A stretch of 64,000 nt of DNA from Chitinophaga pinensis (GTDB lineage Bacteria > Pseudomonadota > Gammaproteobacteria > Burkholderiales > Burkholderiaceae_C), in assembly GCA_943326015.2 (NCBI GenBank), contig CALPRQ020000012.1, forward strand, positions 1 to 64,000, written 5' to 3'. This document shows positions 52,534 through 63,352 of this stretch, in pieces (within the stretch, counting starts at the first letter, position 1; every line of letters begins with the position of its first letter). The notes below the pieces were generated by a model. That model ran no database searches. It was not told the origin of the DNA and worked only from the letters and a program-made list of their open reading frames with translations. The translations under genes and the position numbers were made by a program.

Positions 52534-53415
52534 ATGACATGTTTTCCGACTGCCGCCCGGGGACTCTCCGGATTGATGCTGGGCCTGCTGCTGCAAGCCT
52601 GTGCGCAGAACCCTGTTGTCGATTTGTCGCCGACGGCCAGCGCGAGCCGGCTGGACCAGCCCAGATCATCCCGGCCGGTGGCCGTGCTGGCTGCCGCGGC
52701 ACAGCGGCCAGCCGCTGCACCCGCCTCCGCGCGTCTGCCTGCCGCAGGCGAGGCATCGCCGCTGCGCTTCGAGCAGGCCTGGGACGTGGTCGAGCTGATG
52801 GGCCAGCCCATGCTGGCTGGCGGCCTGCGTCCCCCTCGGGTGGTGTTGCGGCCGCAGGGCGGCCTGATGGTCGATGGGGGCTGCAACCACTTCTCGGGCC
52901 GGGTCGAGCGCGATGCCCAGGGCCTGTTCCGCGTCTCCAAGTATGGCGGCACGCATGGAGGCTGCGAGGAACCCTCGCGTGCCGAGGCCTTGCTGAATTC
53001 GGCGCTGATGATGGTCGACAACTTCCGCTGGGACCGCGGTCTGCTGCTGCGCAGCGGCGAGACCGAACTGCTGCGCCTGCAGTCCAGCGCCAACCAGGAC
53101 AGCGCCGAGCTTGAGCAGGCACTGGTGCGGCGACCGATTCCCGCCGCGGCACCGGAAGTTGTCCCAGTGGTCTGTCGGCCGGTCAAGGCTGCCAAATCCA
53201 GCAAGGGGGGTAAGGCTGCCAAGGCCAAAGCCAAGACCAAGGCTGCTGCGAACTGCCAGCCGGCCAAGGCCGCCAGGTCTGGTACCAAGGCGGGCGTCAA
53301 GGCGGTGGGCAAGTCCAAATCCAAGTCGGTCAAGGCCCGCAAGGGCAGCGCCAAGCCGGCAGGCAAGTCGGGTTCCAAGGTTTCGGCCAAAGCCCCGGCC
53401 AAGCACCGCAATTGA
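52534..53415 (+). CDS. META-domain lipoprotein with Lys/Ala-rich histone-like tail
   Basis: 293 residues. A lipobox (LLQAC at about 20-24) follows a hydrophobic signal, so it is a lipoprotein. Residues ~85-185 form a META/HslJ domain (WDVVELMGQPM, GGCNHFSGRVE, GTHGGC). From about 215 the protein is a string of Lys, Ala, Ser and Gly repeats resembling histone H1 tails (KAAKSSKGGKAAKAKAKTKAA). META domains occur in the HslJ stress protein. A basic tail on a surface lipoprotein could bind DNA, lipopolysaccharide or peptidoglycan; this is inference. Confidence 0.75.
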   Translation: MTCFPTAARGLSGLMLGLLLQACAQNPVVDLSPTASASRLDQPRSSRPVAVLAAAAQRPAAAPASARLPAAGEASPLRFEQAWDVVELMGQPMLAGGLRPPRVVLRPQGGLMVDGGCNHFSGRVERDAQGLFRVSKYGGTHGGCEEPSRAEALLNSALMMVDNFRWDRGLLLRSGETELLRLQSSANQDSAELEQALVRRPIPAAAPEVVPVVCRPVKAAKSSKGGKAAKAKAKTKAAANCQPAKAARSGTKAGVKAVGKSKSKSVKARKGSAKPAGKSGSKVSAKAPAKHRN

Positions 53416-53491
53416 ATGCCGTCGGCCTACGCTGCGGGCCGCGCGGGGATAATGCCCCTTACCTCGAAACCTCCAGACACAAGGCACAGCC

Positions 53492-54061
53492 ATGGGCAAT
53501 CGACTCACCCAGATAGCTACCCGCACCGGCGATGCCGGCACCACCGGGCTCGGTGACAACCGGCGCGTCAGCAAGAACAGCCTGCGCGTGCACGCGATGG
53601 GCGATGTCGACGAGCTCAACTCGCAGATCGGCCTGCTGCTGTGCGAGGAGATGCCGGCCGACCTGCGTGTGCTGCTGGTCGAGATCCAGCACCAGCTGTT
53701 CAACCTCGGCGGCGAGCTCAGCATCCCGGGCTACGAGTTGCTCAAGGCCGAGGCCGTGCTCGCGCTTGACGAGGCGCTGGCGCGCTACAACGAGCAGCTG
53801 CCGCGGCTGGTCGAGTTCATCCTGCCGGCTGGCAACCGCGCCGCCGCCCAGGCCCATGTCTGCCGCACCGTGGCGCGCCGGGCCGAGCGCCAGGTGGTCG
53901 CGCTCGGTAACGAGGAGGCGATCAACGAGGCGCCGCGCCAGTACCTCAACCGCCTGAGCGACCTGATGTTCGTGCTCGCGCGCGTGCTCAACCGCATGAA
54001 CGGCGGCGACGACGTCTACTGGAAGAGCGAGCGGGTGCAGCAGCAGGATGGCGCCACATGA
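53492..54061 (+). CDS. PduO-type ATP:cob(I)alamin adenosyltransferase
   Basis: 189 residues. N-terminal TRTGDAGTTGLGDNRRV is the ATP-binding P-loop-like motif of PduO/MMAB enzymes, and the downstream PAGNRAAAQAHVCRTVARRAER block is the cobalamin-binding signature. It makes adenosylcobalamin, the ligand of the riboswitch at 32.2-32.4 kb, so the cell can produce the B12 form that represses nrdAB. The VanZ-like gene overlaps its stop by four bases. Confidence 0.92.
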   Translation: MGNRLTQIATRTGDAGTTGLGDNRRVSKNSLRVHAMGDVDELNSQIGLLLCEEMPADLRVLLVEIQHQLFNLGGELSIPGYELLKAEAVLALDEALARYNEQLPRLVEFILPAGNRAAAQAHVCRTVARRAERQVVALGNEEAINEAPRQYLNRLSDLMFVLARVLNRMNGGDDVYWKSERVQQQDGAT

Positions 54062-54441
54062 GATTTTCTCCGCTATCGCCCAGGACCTGGCATCGCGCGG
54101 CTGGCTGGGTGTTCTGGGTCTATCTGGGGGTCGTGCTGCTGATGACCCTGGCGCCGGTCGCTTATCTCAAGCCGGTGTCGGCATTCACTTTCTGGGACAA
54201 GGCCGAGCATGGCCTGGCCTTCGCGGTCCTGGCCTGGCTGGCCTTGCTGGTCTGGCCCAAGCGGCCCTTGCGACTGTGGCTGATCCTGCTGGCCTTTGGT
54301 GGCGCGATCGAACTGCTGCAGGCGGCATCCGGCTGGCGCAGCGGCGAATGGGCCGACTGGCTGGCCGACGGTATCGGACTGGGACTGGGCTGGCTGGTCT
54401 GGCTTCCCATGCACCATTCCCTGCCCAAGGGCTTGCGCTGA
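54058..54441 (+). CDS. VanZ-like membrane protein
   Basis: 127 residues with four hydrophobic helices. The short proteobacterial VanZ-like pattern is seen in FWDKAEHGLAFAVLAWLA and IELLQAASGWRSGEWADWLADGIG. The family name comes from a teicoplanin resistance protein, but small proteobacterial members have no known function. ATG overlaps the adenosyltransferase stop (ATGA). Confidence 0.8.
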   Translation: MRFSPLSPRTWHRAAGWVFWVYLGVVLLMTLAPVAYLKPVSAFTFWDKAEHGLAFAVLAWLALLVWPKRPLRLWLILLAFGGAIELLQAASGWRSGEWADWLADGIGLGLGWLVWLPMHHSLPKGLR

Positions 54442-54447
54442 GCGGCT

Positions 54448-55380
54448 TCAGCCGCTGCGCCGTTGCCAGAAGCCCGGCCGGCCGTACTGCGCCTTGAGGA
54501 AGTCCACCCACAGCCGCACGCGCAGCGGCAGGTGCTTGCGTTGTGGGAACACCGCATAGATGCCGTTCGGCGCGGCCGCGTAGTCGTCGAGCAGGGTGAG
54601 CAGTCGCCCCTCCGCGATGTCGGATTCGACCTCCCAGAGGCTGCGCCAGGCGATGCCGTGGCCGGCCAGGCACCAGGCGTGCAGCACCTGGCCGTCGCTG
54701 CAGTCCAGCGGCCCGCCCGGCCGCAAATGAATCAGCTCGCGCGGCTTGCCGTCGCGTCCGGGCAGTTCGAAGGCCCAGCCGCGCGTCTGCGAGGCGTCCG
54801 ATGACAGCACCAGACAGTCGAAGCGCGCCAGGTCCTGCGGGTGCAGTGGCCGGCCGTGGCGCTGCAGGTAGCGCGGTGCCGCCACGCAGAGCCGCCGGTT
54901 GTCGGCCAGCCGCACGCTGACCAGCGACGAGTCGGGCAGGTCGCCGACGCGCACGGCGCAGTCGTAGCCCTCGGCGGCGAGGTCGATCACGCGATCGGCC
55001 AGGTTGAGCGAGATCGTGAGCTCAGGGTGCAGCTCACGGAACAGCGGGACCAGCGGCGCGACATGACGCCGCCCGAAGCCCGCCGGTGCCGTCAGCCGCA
55101 GCCGGCCGCTGGCGCGCGCACCGCCCGCGCTCACGCTGGCCTCGGCGTTGGCGATTTCGGCCAGCAGGCGCTGGCAATCCTCCAGATAGGCGCTGCCTTC
55201 GTGCGTCAGCGTGATGCGTCGCGTCGTGCGCAGCATCAGCTTGACGCCCAGCTTTTCCTCCAGCAAGTCGAGCCGACGGCCGATCACGGCTGGCACCACC
55301 TCCTCGGCGCGTGCGGCCGCGGCCAGGCTGCCGCGCAGCGCGACCGCGACGAAGGTTTCCATGGCCTTGAGCTTGTCCAT
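54448..55380 (-). CDS. LysR-family transcriptional regulator
   Basis: 310 residues. The N-terminal winged helix (MDKLKAMETFVAVALRGSLAAAARAEEV) is followed by a substrate-binding domain of the CrgA/DsdC-like subgroup. The PAGFGRRHVAPLVP segment and the CLVLSSDASQTRGW block are typical of these single-effector LTTRs. It is divergent from glcB, with a 192-bp gap (55381-55572), so it may regulate that gene; that gap is AT-rich with no clear operator that I can name. Confidence 0.88.
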   Translation of the reverse strand: MDKLKAMETFVAVALRGSLAAAARAEEVVPAVIGRRLDLLEEKLGVKLMLRTTRRITLTHEGSAYLEDCQRLLAEIANAEASVSAGGARASGRLRLTAPAGFGRRHVAPLVPLFRELHPELTISLNLADRVIDLAAEGYDCAVRVGDLPDSSLVSVRLADNRRLCVAAPRYLQRHGRPLHPQDLARFDCLVLSSDASQTRGWAFELPGRDGKPRELIHLRPGGPLDCSDGQVLHAWCLAGHGIAWRSLWEVESDIAEGRLLTLLDDYAAAPNGIYAVFPQRKHLPLRVRLWVDFLKAQYGRPGFWQRRSG

Positions 55381-55572
55381 TGACGCCGGGAGCTTAGCTA
55401 ATTTTTATCAGCGAGTCTGTGGATAATTTTGTTGATTATGTAATAAAAAGTCACGAGTGAAATGGCAAACTGCACTCGAATTGGGGCCTTCCATTCGCAT
55501 ACAGTGGGGCTGTGGACAAGCCGGCAAGCAAGCTGCCGGTTTGCCGGCCGAAACCTTCTTGAGAACCTGAAA

Positions 55573-57801
55573 ATGAACGCACGCTCGAACACCAACGCAC
55601 GCATCGCCATCCACCGCCTGCAAGTGGCCCAGGAACTGCACCAGTTCATCGAAGATCAGGTGCTGCCCGGCACCGGCATCGAGTCCGCCCGCTTCTGGGC
55701 CGGCTTCGACGCCATCGTCGCCGACCTGGCGCCCAGGAACATCGCCCTGCTGGCCGAGCGCGACCGCCTGCAGGCCGAACTCGACTCCTGGCACCGCGCC
55801 CACCCGGGTCCGATCGCCGACATGCCGGCCTACCGCGCCTTCCTGCAGCAGATCGGCTACCTGGTGCCGCAGCCCGAGGCCGCCCAGGTCACGACCGCCA
55901 ACGTCGATGCCGAGCTGGCGACTCAGGCCGGCCCGCAGCTGGTGGTGCCGATCACGAACGCGCGCTACGCACTCAACGCCGCCAACGCGCGCTGGGGCAG
56001 CCTGTACGACGCGCTCTACGGCACTGATGCGATCCCCGAGGCCGACGGTGCCGAAAAGGGTCGGGGCTACAACCCGGTGCGCGGTGCCAAGGTGATCGCC
56101 TTCGCACGCAATTTCCTCGACCAGTCCGCACCGCTGGCAGCGGGCTCGCACCATGACTCGACCGGCTACGCCGTCGTCAATGGCGCGCTGCAGGTCACGC
56201 TCAAGGACGGCAGCGTCAGCGGCCTGAAGGACGCGGCCCAGCTGGCTGGCTATCAGGGCGATGCCGCCGCGCCGAAGTCCATCCTGTTCAAGCACAACGG
56301 CAACCATTTCGACCTGATCATCGACCGCAGCACGCCGATCGGCTCCAGCGACGCCGCTGGCGTCAGCGACCTGGTGATGGAAGCCGCGCTCTCGACCATC
56401 CTCGATCTGGAAGATTCGGTGGCCGCGGTTGACGCCGAGGACAAGGTGCTGGGCTACCACAACTGGCTCGGCATCCTGAAGGGCACGCTGACCGAGTCCT
56501 TCGAGAAGGGTGGCCAGATGCTGACCCGCGGCCTGAATCCGGACCGTCTCTACACCGCGCCGAACGGCGGCGAGGTGCGCCTGCACGGCCGCAGCCTGAT
56601 GTTCGTGCGCAACGTCGGCCACCTGATGACCAACCCGGCCATCCTCTGGACCGATGCCGACGGCACCGTGCGCGAGATCCCGGAAGGCATCATGGACGCG
56701 GTGGTCACGACCACGATCGCGCTGCATGACCTGCAAGGCCATGGCCAGAACGGCATCCGCAACAGCCGCACCGGCAGCGTCTACATCGTCAAGCCCAAGA
56801 TGCACGGCCCGGTCGAGGTCGGCTTTGCCGCCGAACTGTTCGGCCGCGTCGAGCAGCTGCTCGGCCTGCCTGATTCCACCGTCAAGCTCGGCATCATGGA
56901 CGAGGAGCGCCGCACCAGCGTCAACCTCAAGGCCTGTATCGCTGCCGCTGCCAGCCGCGTTGCCTTCATCAACACCGGCTTCCTGGATCGCACCGGCGAC
57001 GAGATGCACACCGCCATGCTGGCCGGCCCGATGATGCGCAAGGGCGAGATCAAGTCCAGCGCCTGGATCGCTGCCTACGAGCGCCGCAACGTGCTGATCG
57101 GCCTGCAATGCGGCCTGCGCGGCAAGGCACAGATCGGCAAGGGCATGTGGGCCATGCCGGACCTGATGGCCGAGATGCTCAAGCAGAAGATCGGCCACCC
57201 CAAGGCCGGTGCCAACACCGCCTGGGTGCCGAGCCCGACCGGCGCCACCCTGCATGCGCTGCACTACCACCAGGTCAGCGTGGCCGAGGTGCAGCAGCAG
57301 ATCGAGGCCAGCGGCGACACCGACAACGCCGAGCTCGCCGAGCAGCTGATGACTGATCTGCTGACCATCCCCGTGGTCGCCGAGGCCGGGTGGAGCGCCG
57401 AGGAGCGCCAGCAGGAGATCGACAACAACGCGCAGGGCATCCTGGGCTATGTGGTGCGCTGGGTGGATCAGGGCGTGGGCTGCTCCAAGGTGCCTGACAT
57501 CAACGACATCGGCCTGATGGAAGACCGTGCCACGCTGCGCATCTCCAGCCAGCATATCTGCAACTGGCTGCAGCATGGCGTGGTGACCGAAGCCCAGGTG
57601 CGCGAGACCTTCGCCCGCATGGCCGCCAAGGTTGACCAGCAGAATGCGGGCGATCCGGCCTACCAGAGCCTGGTCGCCAACCCCGAAGGCGCGGCCTACC
57701 AGGCGGCGCTGGAGCTGGTGTTCAAGGGCAAGGAGCAGCCGAGCGGCTACACCGAGCCGCTGCTGCACGCCTGGCGCCTGAAGGTCAAGGCCGGCGTCTG
57801 A
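55573..57801 (+). CDS. glcB: Malate synthase G
   Basis: 742 residues from ATG 55573. The enzyme condenses glyoxylate and acetyl-CoA to malate in the glyoxylate cycle. Visible features are [34 protein letters not shown], the catalytic region TRGLNPDR and [15 protein letters not shown], and the C-terminal [14 protein letters not shown] block. The length fits the monomeric G form (720-740). No aceA is nearby. A terminator follows at 57827. Confidence 0.95.
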   Translation: MNARSNTNARIAIHRLQVAQELHQFIEDQVLPGTGIESARFWAGFDAIVADLAPRNIALLAERDRLQAELDSWHRAHPGPIADMPAYRAFLQQIGYLVPQPEAAQVTTANVDAELATQAGPQLVVPITNARYALNAANARWGSLYDALYGTDAIPEADGAEKGRGYNPVRGAKVIAFARNFLDQSAPLAAGSHHDSTGYAVVNGALQVTLKDGSVSGLKDAAQLAGYQGDAAAPKSILFKHNGNHFDLIIDRSTPIGSSDAAGVSDLVMEAALSTILDLEDSVAAVDAEDKVLGYHNWLGILKGTLTESFEKGGQMLTRGLNPDRLYTAPNGGEVRLHGRSLMFVRNVGHLMTNPAILWTDADGTVREIPEGIMDAVVTTTIALHDLQGHGQNGIRNSRTGSVYIVKPKMHGPVEVGFAAELFGRVEQLLGLPDSTVKLGIMDEERRTSVNLKACIAAAASRVAFINTGFLDRTGDEMHTAMLAGPMMRKGEIKSSAWIAAYERRNVLIGLQCGLRGKAQIGKGMWAMPDLMAEMLKQKIGHPKAGANTAWVPSPTGATLHALHYHQVSVAEVQQQIEASGDTDNAELAEQLMTDLLTIPVVAEAGWSAEERQQEIDNNAQGILGYVVRWVDQGVGCSKVPDINDIGLMEDRATLRISSQHICNWLQHGVVTEAQVRETFARMAAKVDQQNAGDPAYQSLVANPEGAAYQAALELVFKGKEQPSGYTEPLLHAWRLKVKAGV

Positions 57802-57826
57802 TTCCGGCTCGGTCCTGAAGCGAACG

Positions 57827-57850
57827 ACGGCGCCTGCGGGCGCCGTTTTT
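57827..57850 (+). terminator. Rho-independent terminator after glcB
   Basis: An 8-bp stem (ACGGCGCC with GGCGCCGT, loop TGCG) runs into TTTT, 26 bp after the glcB stop. Confidence 0.88.
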
Positions 57851-57908
57851 GCGGGTGCGGCTGCCCGGGGATAGCCCCAAATTCCGTCATGGCGCCCAGA
57901 ATCCGGTC

Positions 57909-59132
57909 ATGGAACGGCCCCTGATCCTGTTCGGCGCCTTCGACCGCCACAACTTCGGCGACCTGCTGCTGGCGCAGGTCGCCGCAGCGTGGCTGCCAGG
58001 GCGCGAGCTTCACTTCGCAGGCCTTGCGGATCGTGACTTGCGCCGCTGGGACGGCTTTGCCGTGCGGGCCTTGCCCGAACTGCTGGCCGAGCTCGCACCG
58101 CGCCGGCCCGATCTGCTGCATGTCGGCGGCGAGATCCTCGACTGCAGCGCCTGGCAGGCGGCGGTGATGCTGCTGCCGCCGGATCAGGCGCAGGCCACGA
58201 TCGCCTATCTGGAGCCGCGTCCGGCCGAGCGGGCCGCCTGGGTGGAGCGGGTCACCGGCGGCCAGGCGCTCGCGCCCTATGTCGCCTCCTGCGCGCACCT
58301 GCCCGCGCTGCACCGTACCTTCTTTGCCGGCGTGGGGGGTGTCGGGCTGGGCCATGCGCCGCCGGCCCTGCGCGCCGAGGTGCTGGCGGCCTTGCGCACG
58401 GCGGCCTTCGTCTCGGTGCGCGACCGCATCACGCTGGCGACCCTGCTCGATGCCGGCATCCCGGCCCGACTGCTGCCCGATCCGGCCGCCCTGGTGGTCC
58501 GGCTGTTCGGCGACCGGATCCGACGCCAGGCCGGGACGGGCGAGCTGGCCGAGTTGCGCAGGAATTTTCCGCAGGGCTATCTGGCCTTGCAGATCGGCGC
58601 CGAATTCGCCGATGACGCCTGCCTGGCTGCGCTGGCGGCAGCGCTACAGGCCGTGTTGTCCGCTGCCGGTCTGGGCCTGGTGCTGTTCCGGGCCGGTCTC
58701 GCGCCTTGGCACGACGATCTCGGCCTGCTGCAGCGGCTGGCGGCGCGGCTGCCAGCCGCTTCGGTACGGATCATGGCCTCGGCCCACTTGTGGGACATCT
58801 GCGCGCTGATTGCGTGCAGCCGGGGCTATGTCGGCGGCAGCCTGCACGGCCGCATCGTCGCCACCGCCTGCGGCCTGCCGCGCCTGAGCCTGGTCCCGCC
58901 TGTCGGCAGCGCGCAGTCCGCCAAGCTGGCTGCCTATCTACAGAGCTGGGAGTTGCCCGGGTTGCCGCTCTGTGTTGATCCCGCCGGGCTGGCTCAGGCC
59001 CTGCGGCAGGCGTTGTCGGCCGATACCCATGTCCTGCAGCAGCAGGCCGAAAGCCTCGCGACCCGCTGCCGGACGGGTCTGGCCGATCTGCAGGGCTTGC
59101 TGGGGTTTTCTGGCCCGGATCAGAGGGCCTGA
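57909..59132 (+). CDS. Polysaccharide pyruvyl transferase-family protein
   Basis: 407 residues from ATG 57909. The N-terminal HNFGDLLLAQVAAAWL and the C-terminal GYVGGSLHGRIVATACGLPRL block identify the PS_pyruv_trans (CsaB-like) fold. Such enzymes add ketal-linked pyruvate to exopolysaccharide or wall sugars. It is alone, without glycosyltransferase or polymerase genes, so its acceptor cannot be guessed. The upstream open frame reaches 57849 but the conserved start is here. Confidence 0.82.
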   Translation: MERPLILFGAFDRHNFGDLLLAQVAAAWLPGRELHFAGLADRDLRRWDGFAVRALPELLAELAPRRPDLLHVGGEILDCSAWQAAVMLLPPDQAQATIAYLEPRPAERAAWVERVTGGQALAPYVASCAHLPALHRTFFAGVGGVGLGHAPPALRAEVLAALRTAAFVSVRDRITLATLLDAGIPARLLPDPAALVVRLFGDRIRRQAGTGELAELRRNFPQGYLALQIGAEFADDACLAALAAALQAVLSAAGLGLVLFRAGLAPWHDDLGLLQRLAARLPAASVRIMASAHLWDICALIACSRGYVGGSLHGRIVATACGLPRLSLVPPVGSAQSAKLAAYLQSWELPGLPLCVDPAGLAQALRQALSADTHVLQQQAESLATRCRTGLADLQGLLGFSGPDQRA

Positions 59133-59213
59133 CAGGCTGTTTTCAGCAACAAGAAAACAGCGTTTCGGCAGCTGTTTCCTGTCTTTGCTGCGGCTCAGTA
59201 TGAACTTTAATAA

Positions 59214-59240
59214 ATTATTCACGTAAAAAAATTACGTAAT
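59214..59240. repeat. AT-rich palindromic stretch between pyruvyltransferase and HK-like genes
   Basis: ATTCACGTAA (59216-59225) and the perfect palindrome ATTACGTAAT (59231-59240) share ACGTAA and flank an A-run. They lie in a 149-bp gap (59133-59281) that also holds short hairpins after the transferase stop (59133-59190). No regulator is recognised. Confidence 0.3.
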
Positions 59241-59281
59241 GATATGAATCAAGGCGACGAGGCAGCGGTCTTGCATCGATG

Positions 59282-60130
59282 TCATGAAGCAGGAGGCTGG
59301 TGCAACGAGGGGTCGAGCTGGCCGATCACCTCACGTACGTCAGCCTGAACATCAGGGTCGAGCCGAGTGACTGCTGCCACGAATAGGGAGTCGTGGTCGA
59401 TAAGGGCCTCTTCGGCCGCGGGCTCGTCAGGGTGCGCGGCAGGCGTTGGCAGCGTGCGAGCGAAAGTCGCGCTCAGCAGCACGCTCTGCTCGGCAACGGA
59501 GCGTTCGAGCTCGACCGCGCCGTCGGTGGCAGCGATCTGGCGCAGCAGCAGCCAGTGGATGCCGTCCTCGAACACCTGGCCCTCCAGCGGCGGGTTTTCG
59601 CTCTGGGTCTTCATGCGCAGGCGCGCGCGCGGCGGTTCGCCCGGAGCCAGATCCAGCCTGAGGTCGATGCGGTGGCCAAAGCGCATGCTCCAGTCCAGCA
59701 TGGCCTGCGCCAGACTGAAGCCCAGCGTCGGGTCGATCAGCACGTCGACCGGCTGGAACTTGCGCCAGACGGCCAGGCCCAGCAGCGCCAGTTCGTTGCG
59801 CCGCTCCTGCAGCACGCATTCGAGCAGGTAGGCGAGGTCGATCTTCTCGTGCGATTGGCGCACGCGCCCGCTTTGAAAGCGCACGATCTGCTGCGCGCTC
59901 ATGCCGACATGCCTGAGCCGCTCGGCCGGCAGCGCCAGCACCTTGTGCTCGGCCGGCGTCAGCCGGCCCTTGTGCTCCAGCAGGTCCAGCCCGCGCAGCA
60001 GCAGCGTCACCGAGTCGATCGATTGCTCGGTCAGGGCGCTGACGAGTTCGGGCCAGTGTTCGGCCATGCGCCAGCGCTCTGGCGCAGACTGGGCCGGGTC
60101 GGTGGATGGCGTTGAAAGATCGTCTGGCAT
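59282..60130 (-). CDS. Histidine-kinase-like protein without canonical catalytic motifs
   Basis: 282 residues from ATG 60130 (MPDDLST). Not fully recognised. Residues ~75-200 have the layout of a histidine kinase dimerisation and ATPase region (LRHVGMSAQQIVRFQS, LAYLLECVLQERRNEL, LAQAMLDWSMRFGHRIDLR), but the phospho-acceptor His motif and N and G boxes are missing or altered. It may be a pseudo-kinase adaptor that binds a partner regulator. No response regulator is adjacent. The upstream ATG at 60208 gives a 26-residue extension without similarity. Confidence 0.6.
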   Translation of the reverse strand: MPDDLSTPSTDPAQSAPERWRMAEHWPELVSALTEQSIDSVTLLLRGLDLLEHKGRLTPAEHKVLALPAERLRHVGMSAQQIVRFQSGRVRQSHEKIDLAYLLECVLQERRNELALLGLAVWRKFQPVDVLIDPTLGFSLAQAMLDWSMRFGHRIDLRLDLAPGEPPRARLRMKTQSENPPLEGQVFEDGIHWLLLRQIAATDGAVELERSVAEQSVLLSATFARTLPTPAAHPDEPAAEEALIDHDSLFVAAVTRLDPDVQADVREVIGQLDPSLHQPPAS

Positions 60131-60239
60131 CTCGGGACTCCGGCCTGTTGCGTTCGCCCGGGCAGTGTAGCGCCGGGGCGATGATTGCGCTGCCGCAACA
60201 TGAGCCACTTAAGATAGGCGTGGTCATGCATAACAAAAA

Positions 60240-61157
60240 ATGGGCTGTCGTATGGAAGTGAAGGATTTGCGCGAATTTGATGAGGACCAGCAGCACCCGG
60301 AGCGCGAGCGCGCGGCCAAGCGCAGCACCTGGGTCAGCGTCGCGGTCAACCTGGTGCTGACCGTGGCGCAGGTGGTGGTCGGCGTGCTGGCGGCCTCGCA
60401 GGCGCTGGTGGCCGACGGCATCCACTCGCTGTCCGACCTGGCGGCCGATTTCGTCGTGCTGCTGGCGCTCAAGCACAGCCGCAAGGCGCCTGACGCCGAT
60501 CATCCCTACGGACACCAGCGCTACGAGAATGCCGCCTCGCTGGTCGTGGGCGCGCTGCTGCTGGCCGTCGGCGTCGGCATGCTGTGGTCGGCTGGTGCCA
60601 AGCTGATGGCGCCCGCTTCGATTGCCCCCGTCAACCCGATCGCGCTCGGGGTGGCGCTGTTCACGCTGGCTGCCAAGGAGGGCCTGTTCCGCTACATGCT
60701 GGCGGTCGCGCAGCGCGTGCGCTCCAGTCTGCTGGTTGCCAACGCCTGGCATGCGCGCTCGGATGCCGCCTCCTCGCTGGTGGTGGCGGTCGGCATCGGT
60801 GGCAACCTGCTGGGTTTCGGCCTGCTCGACCCGATCGCGGCGCTGGTCGTCGGCCTGATGGTGGTCAAGATGGGCTGGGACTTCGTCTGGGACGCGCTGC
60901 ACGATCTGACCGACCGCGCGGCTTCCGAGGAAGAGACCCGCGCGATCGAGCAGGAGATCCGCGCGGTGTCCGGCGTGCTGGGGGTGCATGATCTGCGCAC
61001 GCGCAAGACCGGCGACATGATTCTGGTCGACGTCCACCTCGAGATCGACGGCGCCCTGAGCGTGCGCGAGGGCCACGCGATCGCCGACCAAGTGCATGCG
61101 CGCGTGATGGCGTGCCATCCGGTGCTCAATGTGCTGACCCATGTCGATCCGGTTTGA
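60240..61157 (+). CDS. Cation diffusion facilitator family transporter
   Basis: 305 residues (ATG 60252 also possible). Six membrane helices carry the metal-site motifs HSLSD (helix 2) and HARSD (helix 5), and the C-terminal cytoplasmic domain (about 215-305) has GVHDLRTRKTGDMILVDVHLEID, so it is a FieF/YiiP-like zinc or iron exporter. The DHPYGHQRYENAASLVVG stretch is typical of the family. It is divergent from the histidine-kinase-like gene and upstream of hemB. Confidence 0.9.
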   Translation: MGCRMEVKDLREFDEDQQHPERERAAKRSTWVSVAVNLVLTVAQVVVGVLAASQALVADGIHSLSDLAADFVVLLALKHSRKAPDADHPYGHQRYENAASLVVGALLLAVGVGMLWSAGAKLMAPASIAPVNPIALGVALFTLAAKEGLFRYMLAVAQRVRSSLLVANAWHARSDAASSLVVAVGIGGNLLGFGLLDPIAALVVGLMVVKMGWDFVWDALHDLTDRAASEEETRAIEQEIRAVSGVLGVHDLRTRKTGDMILVDVHLEIDGALSVREGHAIADQVHARVMACHPVLNVLTHVDPV

Positions 61158-62210
<1,053 letters not shown>

Positions 62211-62227
62211 CCCGGCCGTCCCGCCGC

Positions 62228-63352
62228 ATGCGCGTCTTCCACCTCGCCGAGCTCAGCATCCGTGAATCCGCCGTCCTGCCGACGGCACTGCCGGAGCAAG
62301 GTTTTGTCTGGATCGCGCTTGGGCGGCGCGAATTCGAGTCGATGCAGGCCGAGGTCCAGGCCTGCCTGCAGCAGCTGTGCGGTACCTCGCTGGTCGACCT
62401 GCACCTGTCCGACCTGCTCAACAACCAGCTGCCCTCGCATTACGACTACACCACGCAGTACGACCTGCTGGTGTTCCGCCGGCTGGCGCAGGGCCGCGGC
62501 GACATCGAGGCCGAGCCCTCCAGCCAGCCGCCTGGACGCGTGCCGCGCCGTGGCGGCCCGCCGGTGCTGCGCCGCATCGACACCAGCCCGGTCGGTTTCG
62601 CGCTGTTCGACCATCTGCTGCTGACCGTGCATCCGGCCGATTGCGCCGTGCGCGACGGCTATGCCGCCCGCCTGCTGGCCCTGACCGCCAGTGGCCAGGC
62701 CGAGGTCGCCGAGCCGGGACGCAGCGCAGCCATGCGTTTCATGCCCACCAGCAGCGGCGACCTGATGCTGCGTCTGGTCAACCAGATGGTCGACGGCTAC
62801 CTCGAACTGCGGCGCGAGCTGACGCGCCAGCTCGACCACTGGCAGGCCGAACTGCTGAGTCCGAACTCCCGCTTCAACAACTGGAGCAGCCTGCTGGAGG
62901 CACGGCTGGCGCTGCACCAGCTCGATGAGATCTGCGAGGACCAGCGCAGCGCGATCCAGGATTGGATCGAGGCGCTCAACAGCTGGCAGCCCAATAGCGG
63001 CGGCCAGCGCGAGCTCGACCTGCTCAGGGTGCGCAGCCGCGATGTGCTCGAGCATATCGAGCGCGTGGTCCACCATGTGCGCCGGCTTGAGCAGAGTGCC
63101 GAGGTCGCGGTGCAGATGCATTTCAACGCCCAGGGCCACCGCACCAACGAGATCATGCGCATCCTGACGGTGCTGACCGCCATCTTCCTGCCGCTGAACC
63201 TGATCGCGGGCATCTTCGGCATGAATTTCGATTTCATCCCGCTGCTGCACCGGCAGGCAGGGTTCTGGTGGGCGATGGCCGCGATGGTGGTGATCGCCCT
63301 GGGACTGGGTTTCTATTTCTGGCGCAAGCGCTTCCTGGAGCACCGTACTTGA
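62228..63352 (+). CDS. CorA/ZntB-type divalent cation transporter
   Basis: 374 residues. A large cytoplasmic N-terminal domain (1-300) is followed by two membrane helices with the GMN signature (IFGMNF at about 330). CorA channels take up Mg2+ and Co2+, and ZntB transports Zn2+; which cation this one carries is not clear. It starts 17 bp after hemB, and its stop overlaps the recQ start (TTGA). Confidence 0.85.
   Translation: MRVFHLAELSIRESAVLPTALPEQGFVWIALGRREFESMQAEVQACLQQLCGTSLVDLHLSDLLNNQLPSHYDYTTQYDLLVFRRLAQGRGDIEAEPSSQPPGRVPRRGGPPVLRRIDTSPVGFALFDHLLLTVHPADCAVRDGYAARLLALTASGQAEVAEPGRSAAMRFMPTSSGDLMLRLVNQMVDGYLELRRELTRQLDHWQAELLSPNSRFNNWSSLLEARLALHQLDEICEDQRSAIQDWIEALNSWQPNSGGQRELDLLRVRSRDVLEHIERVVHHVRRLEQSAEVAVQMHFNAQGHRTNEIMRILTVLTAIFLPLNLIAGIFGMNFDFIPLLHRQAGFWWAMAAMVVIALGLGFYFWRKRFLEHRT

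Noticed and set aside
55408-57768. A 786-codon open frame on the minus strand opposite glcB
   Set aside because: It is a GC-rich shadow: composition is Arg/Gly/Val-rich and without recognisable domains, while the plus strand is a clear malate synthase G. Similar long antisense frames opposite nrdA, mgtA, parA and hemB were rejected for the same reason.
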